Source of the DNA: an uncultured Dialister sp.
Lineage (GTDB): Bacteria; Bacillota; Negativicutes; Veillonellales; Dialisteraceae
DNA length: 24,149 nt
NCBI GenBank assembly: GCA_900543165.1
Contig: UQQQ01000034.1
Span: 1 to 24,149, forward strand
Direction: 5' to 3'
Part shown: positions 20,991 to 24,149 of the stretch, piece by piece
Layout of the letters: every line of letters begins with the position of its first letter
Numbering within the stretch: position 1 is the first letter of the stretch
The notes under the pieces: generated by a model
Databases searched by the model: none
Told to the model about the DNA's origin: nothing
What the model saw: the letters and a program-made list of their open reading frames with translations, nothing else
Position numbers and translations under genes: made by a program

Positions 20991-22772
20991 ATGCTGACTA
21001 GAGAATTGCTCGCTTCCTACATTGACGCCGGTGCTGGCCGCATCAAAGCGGATATGGCGGTCATGGGTGGTACCCTGATCAATGTCAATACCGGTGAATA
21101 CTATCAGGCGGACGTTGCCATTTACAAAGGCAAGATCACCGCGGTAGAGAAGGACATTTCCGACTACATCGATGATCAAACGAAGATCATCGATGCGAAA
21201 GGAAAGTACCTTGCTCCGGGGCTCATCGACTGCCACGTCCATGTCGAATGCAGCAAGATGAGCATGACCCGCTTCGCAGAAGCTGTCGTGCCGCATGGCA
21301 CCACGAGCATCGTCAGCGGACTTGATGAATATATTTCCGTCATCGGTGTCGATGGGCTCGAGGATATTTTCAAAGAGATCGATGCGTCTCCATTGAAGGT
21401 TTTCTGGGCACTTCCGTACAAGACGCCCTACACCATCCCGAAGTCCACCATCGCGTACAATGTCACAGCGAAAGACCATGAGAGATATCATCAGGACTCC
21501 CGCTGCTACGGCATCTGGGAGCTTGTCCGTGAAGCCGTCATGACCAAGGATCAGGATACGCTGGATGCCATCGTCGAAGCAGAGAAGCGTCACCGTCCGA
21601 TCTTCGGCTGCAGCCCGCTCGCTCGCGGCAAAGACCTCAATGAATATCTCATGAGCGGTGTCCGTGTCGATCATGAAAGCTACGATCATGAAGAATTTCT
21701 GGAAAAAGCCAGAAAAGGCATCCATACCATCATCCGTGAATCTGCCGTGACAAAATTCCTGAATGAAAATGTCCGTGCCATCACGGAATGCTGCCCGGGC
21801 ATGGCGCGTCACACCAGTTTCTGCTCCGATGACGTTCATGCACGCGGCATCCTTGCACACGGTCACATCGACCACATCGTCCGTCTGGCTATCAAGGCCG
21901 GCGTCGCACCGATGACTGCCATCCAGATGGGCACCATCAATGCGGCGGAAGCCTATCAGATCGATGACCACGTCGGCTCGATCGCGCCGGGGAAAGACGC
22001 TGACATCCTCCTCGTCGACCAGCCAGGCACATTCCATGTCGAGACCGTCATCAGCAAAGGCCAGCTCATCACAGAAAATGGAGAGAACCGTTTCGATTAC
22101 CAGATCCCGGCGCGCCAGTCCTCCCTCACCGATACCGTGAAGCATGCGCTCCTCACTGCGGATGATTTTGCCACCCATGTGAATATCGAAGAGGGCACCG
22201 CTCTTGTCGAGACCATCCATAGCGTAGGTCCCTTCATGAGAAAGAGAAGAGATGTCGAACTGGAAGTGAAAGACGGCATCGTATGCCCGAGTGCGGAGAA
22301 AGACGTTGCCTTGGTCTCCGTCATCGAGCGTTATGGCATCCACGGCCATATCTCCAAAGGCTTCATCTCCGGATGGTCCTTCAACAAAGGTGCCATCGCG
22401 ACCACGGCATCTCCGGATGACAACAACCTTGTCGTAGCCGGCGCGAGCCGCGAAGACATGGCACTTGCTGCGAATACCCTGATCGGTCAGGGCGGTGGTC
22501 AGGTCGTCGTTATCGATGGCAAGATCATCTCCTTCCTTCCGCTCCCGATCGCAGGCATCGCATCCGACCTTGCGCCGGAAGAGCTTGCGAAGAAAGAAAT
22601 CGAGCTCGAGGAAGGCGCGAAGGAAATCGGTAGCAGCCTGCCAGATCCGATCTTCTACCTCTCCTTCCTCCCAATCACTGCGATCCCGGATCTGGCGATC
22701 ACCGACGGCGGCTGCGTAGACTATACGAAGCTCAGATATTTCGATCCGATCCTTGAAGTGAAAAAATCATAA
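20991..22772 (+). CDS. AdeC-like adenine deaminase
   Basis: Amidohydrolase-superfamily enzyme of the AdeC type, expected to convert adenine to hypoxanthine and ammonia. The 593-residue protein is close to E. coli Ade (588). It has the metal-binding HVHVECS (H82, H84), PHGTTSIV (H102), the GHIDHIVRLAIKAG segment, SDDVH (D280, D281, H283), and APGKDADILLVD, with the family C-terminal domain. Two signatures differ from canonical AdeC: ESS reads ECS, and the usual DPHEI after PHGTT is replaced by GLDEY. It may represent a sub-family with a shifted metal site or substrate. AAGGAG (20980-20985) is 5 bases upstream. The 125-base gap after the permease has no clear terminator, so cotranscription is likely. 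Confidence 0.88.
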   Translation: MLTRELLASYIDAGAGRIKADMAVMGGTLINVNTGEYYQADVAIYKGKITAVEKDISDYIDDQTKIIDAKGKYLAPGLIDCHVHVECSKMSMTRFAEAVVPHGTTSIVSGLDEYISVIGVDGLEDIFKEIDASPLKVFWALPYKTPYTIPKSTIAYNVTAKDHERYHQDSRCYGIWELVREAVMTKDQDTLDAIVEAEKRHRPIFGCSPLARGKDLNEYLMSGVRVDHESYDHEEFLEKARKGIHTIIRESAVTKFLNENVRAITECCPGMARHTSFCSDDVHARGILAHGHIDHIVRLAIKAGVAPMTAIQMGTINAAEAYQIDDHVGSIAPGKDADILLVDQPGTFHVETVISKGQLITENGENRFDYQIPARQSSLTDTVKHALLTADDFATHVNIEEGTALVETIHSVGPFMRKRRDVELEVKDGIVCPSAEKDVALVSVIERYGIHGHISKGFISGWSFNKGAIATTASPDDNNLVVAGASREDMALAANTLIGQGGGQVVVIDGKIISFLPLPIAGIASDLAPEELAKKEIELEEGAKEIGSSLPDPIFYLSFLPITAIPDLAITDGGCVDYTKLRYFDPILEVKKS

Positions 22773-22804
22773 CAGACGCGCCTCTAGGCATGCCTCTTAG
22801 CAAG

Positions 22805-22845
22805 ATAGGAAACAGAAAGATCATAAGTTCTGTTTCCTATTTTTG
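22805..22845 (+). terminator. Intrinsic terminator after the AdeC-like gene
   Basis: A 13-bp perfect stem, ATAGGAAACAGAA (22805-22817) with TTCTGTTTCCTAT (22828-22840), is followed by TTTT. Confidence 0.94.
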
Positions 22846-22853
22846 CTTCTTTC

Positions 22854-22862
22854 TGCTATAAT
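22854..22862 (+). promoter_or_regulatory. Extended -10 promoter of OSBS-like gene
   Basis: TGCTATAAT is an extended -10 element identical to that before the deaminase gene at 18112. It lies directly behind the terminator; no good -35 box is seen. Confidence 0.65.
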
Positions 22863-22904
22863 GCAATCGTTTCAGCCATAATGATTATAGGGGGAGGCAC
22901 AATC

Positions 22905-24017
22905 ATGAGAATTGACCGCATCGATATTATTCGTGTATTGAATCCATTCAAGCATCCGTTTCAGACGAGCTTTACCAAGTTTGAAAACCGCGATGCCCTG
23001 TTGGTGAAGATCTACTCCGAAGGCCTGGTGGGCTGGGGGGAATGCAAAGCTTTTTATGGCCCATTTTACAATCCGGAAGATAACGGTACGGTTTTCCATA
23101 TCCTGAAGAATATGATCATCCCGAAGATCCTGCATCAGGAGGTCGAGAGCCCGGAAGCCTTTATGAAGAGCTTTTCCTATATCAAGGGGAATCGTCTGGC
23201 GAAAGCAGCCATCGAAAATGCACTATGGGAGCTCATGGCAGAGCGGACGGGCAAGTCCCTGAAAACGCTTCTTGGTGGTACGCAGAAGGAGATCAAGGTT
23301 GGCGTATCGCTTGGCATCGAGAAGGATATCAATGTTCTTTTCAAAGAAATCTACCAGTATCTGGAACAGGGCTATCATAGAACGAAGATCAAGATCCATC
23401 CGGGAAAAGACATCGAAGTCATCAAAGCCATCCGTAAGGAATTCGGCGATATCCCGCTGACGGTCGATGCGAACTCTGCCTATACACTGAAGGATATCGA
23501 TCTTTTCAAGGAAATGGATCAGTATCATCTGCAGTACATCGAGCAGCCGCTCGGGGAAGAGGACATCGTCGATCATGCGGTTCTCCAGAAAGAAATCGAG
23601 ACGCCGGTCTGCTTAGATGAAAGCGTCGTTTCTTATGAAGCCGCTGAGGCAGCGATCCGTCTCGGCAGCTGCAAGGTCATCAATATTAAGTCCAGCCGCT
23701 GCGGCGGGGTCTATGAAGGGAAACGCATTCATGATCTCTGCGTGGCACATGGCATCCCAGTCTGGTGCGGCGGGATGACGGAGCTCGGCATCGGCCGCGC
23801 GCAGAATGTCTCCTTTGCCAGCCTTCCGGGATTCACCGAACTGGCTCACGATGTGGCAGCGGCCAATCGTTACTTCGATGAGGACATCACGAGTCCCATG
23901 GTGGACATCACCGATCGCTGCACCATCCTTGTACCGGATGAAGACAATGGCATCCGCTACGAGGTCGATGAAAAACAGATCGACAAGATGGAAGCCGGTC
24001 ATTGGATTTTCAAATAA
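22905..24017 (+). CDS. o-Succinylbenzoate synthase / N-acylamino acid racemase family protein
   Basis: Enolase-superfamily enzyme of the MLE subgroup. The 370-residue protein contains the full catalytic set: K161 and K163 (KIKIHPG), metal ligands D188 (VDANSAY), E213 (IEQPL) and D238 (LDES), and K262 (INIKSSR). Spacing matches the characterised Amycolatopsis OSBS/NSAR enzyme almost exactly. Segments such as PVWCGGMTELGIGRAQN and SLPGF also match that group. Members make o-succinylbenzoate for menaquinone, racemise N-acylamino acids, or do both. No other menaquinone genes are nearby, so the role is unresolved. ATG 22905 follows GGGGAGG (22891-22897) by 7 bases, which I prefer over the in-frame ATG 22881 upstream of that site. 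Confidence 0.9.
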   Translation: MRIDRIDIIRVLNPFKHPFQTSFTKFENRDALLVKIYSEGLVGWGECKAFYGPFYNPEDNGTVFHILKNMIIPKILHQEVESPEAFMKSFSYIKGNRLAKAAIENALWELMAERTGKSLKTLLGGTQKEIKVGVSLGIEKDINVLFKEIYQYLEQGYHRTKIKIHPGKDIEVIKAIRKEFGDIPLTVDANSAYTLKDIDLFKEMDQYHLQYIEQPLGEEDIVDHAVLQKEIETPVCLDESVVSYEAAEAAIRLGSCKVINIKSSRCGGVYEGKRIHDLCVAHGIPVWCGGMTELGIGRAQNVSFASLPGFTELAHDVAAANRYFDEDITSPMVDITDRCTILVPDEDNGIRYEVDEKQIDKMEAGHWIFK

Positions 24018-24026
24018 GCGGCATGC

Positions 24027-24054
24027 AAAAAGCTCTCCGGAAGGAGAGCTTTTT
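24027..24054 (+). terminator. Intrinsic terminator after OSBS-like gene
   Basis: AAAAAGCTCTCC and GGAGAGCTTTTT pair perfectly around a four-base loop. It begins 9 bases after the stop codon and would function in both directions. Confidence 0.95.
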
Positions 24055-24067
24055 GTGTAGGGGGAGC

Positions 24068-24149
24068 CTGGGGAGCATCGCCCTTTGATCGTGTATGAAA
24101 GCTCTGCTCGAATGAGAAATTAGAAATGAGAAATGCGAAATGGTGGTGC
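24068..24149. repeat. Reversed family A repeat and GAAAT-rich tail at window end
   Basis: CCCTTTGATCGTGTATGAAAG and CTCGAATGAGAAAT at 24080-24120 match reversed family A. After it come short units such as GAAATTA, GAAATGA and GAAATGC, then GGTGGTGC as if a family C or B module begins. The window ends inside it. Confidence 0.7.

Overview
The window is a stretch of bacterial chromosome made of housekeeping and salvage genes, most in small transcription units. Gene content, strong AGGAGG-type ribosome binding sites, a T-box leader and a PF04459-unrelated but Firmicutes-typical TIGR03936-rng pair point to a Firmicutes-grade organism. The overall look (moderate GC, AzlC/AzlD, type III CoaX, AdeC-like deaminase) is most like Negativicutes such as Dialister or Megasphaera. 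That placement is inference from gene families, not from a database match.

Layout, left to right: valS behind a valine T-box; folC; citC standing alone; birA; bioY; coaX; a tRNA-Glu(CTC) with its own promoter and terminator; azlC-azlD on the minus strand; mscS; a thioredoxin-reductase-family gene; nth; a TIGR03936 gene overlapping rng; a small thioredoxin; then a purine block of an adenosine/adenine deaminase with a structured leader, an AzgA-type purine permease and an AdeC-like adenine deaminase; and finally an enolase-superfamily gene of the OSBS/N-acylamino acid racemase type. Every plus-strand gene from valS to the end except the azl pair points the same way.

Coherent gene groups: birA and bioY (biotin ligation/repression and uptake); the disulfide reductase and thioredoxin (redox, unlinked within the window); and the purine block (uptake plus two deaminases). 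Several genes lack their usual partners nearby: citC has no citDEF/citX/citG, the TIGR03936 gene has no radical SAM partner, and the OSBS-like gene has no other men genes.

The most striking feature is not a gene. Almost every intergenic gap without a clean terminator is packed with dispersed repeats that I sort into families: A (about 65 bp, contains TTTCAAACGTAATCAAGGG), B (double hairpin with GGCGGCTTCGCCGC and GGGCGATGCCC), C (GCGGCGC...GCGCCGC hairpin), D (heptamer tandem arrays of the type CTAGGGA/TTAGTGA), E (CGAGCGTAGCCGAG, relative of a common ATTTCGAGCG repeat), G (GGTTCAACG-like nonamers) and F (a 167-bp full-length palindrome with CTAG ends, MITE-like). They recur in both orientations and in a preferred order, and several genes end exactly at or inside a repeat. 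A second candidate for novelty is the multi-hairpin leader with overlapping antiterminator and terminator stems before the deaminase gene at 18297.
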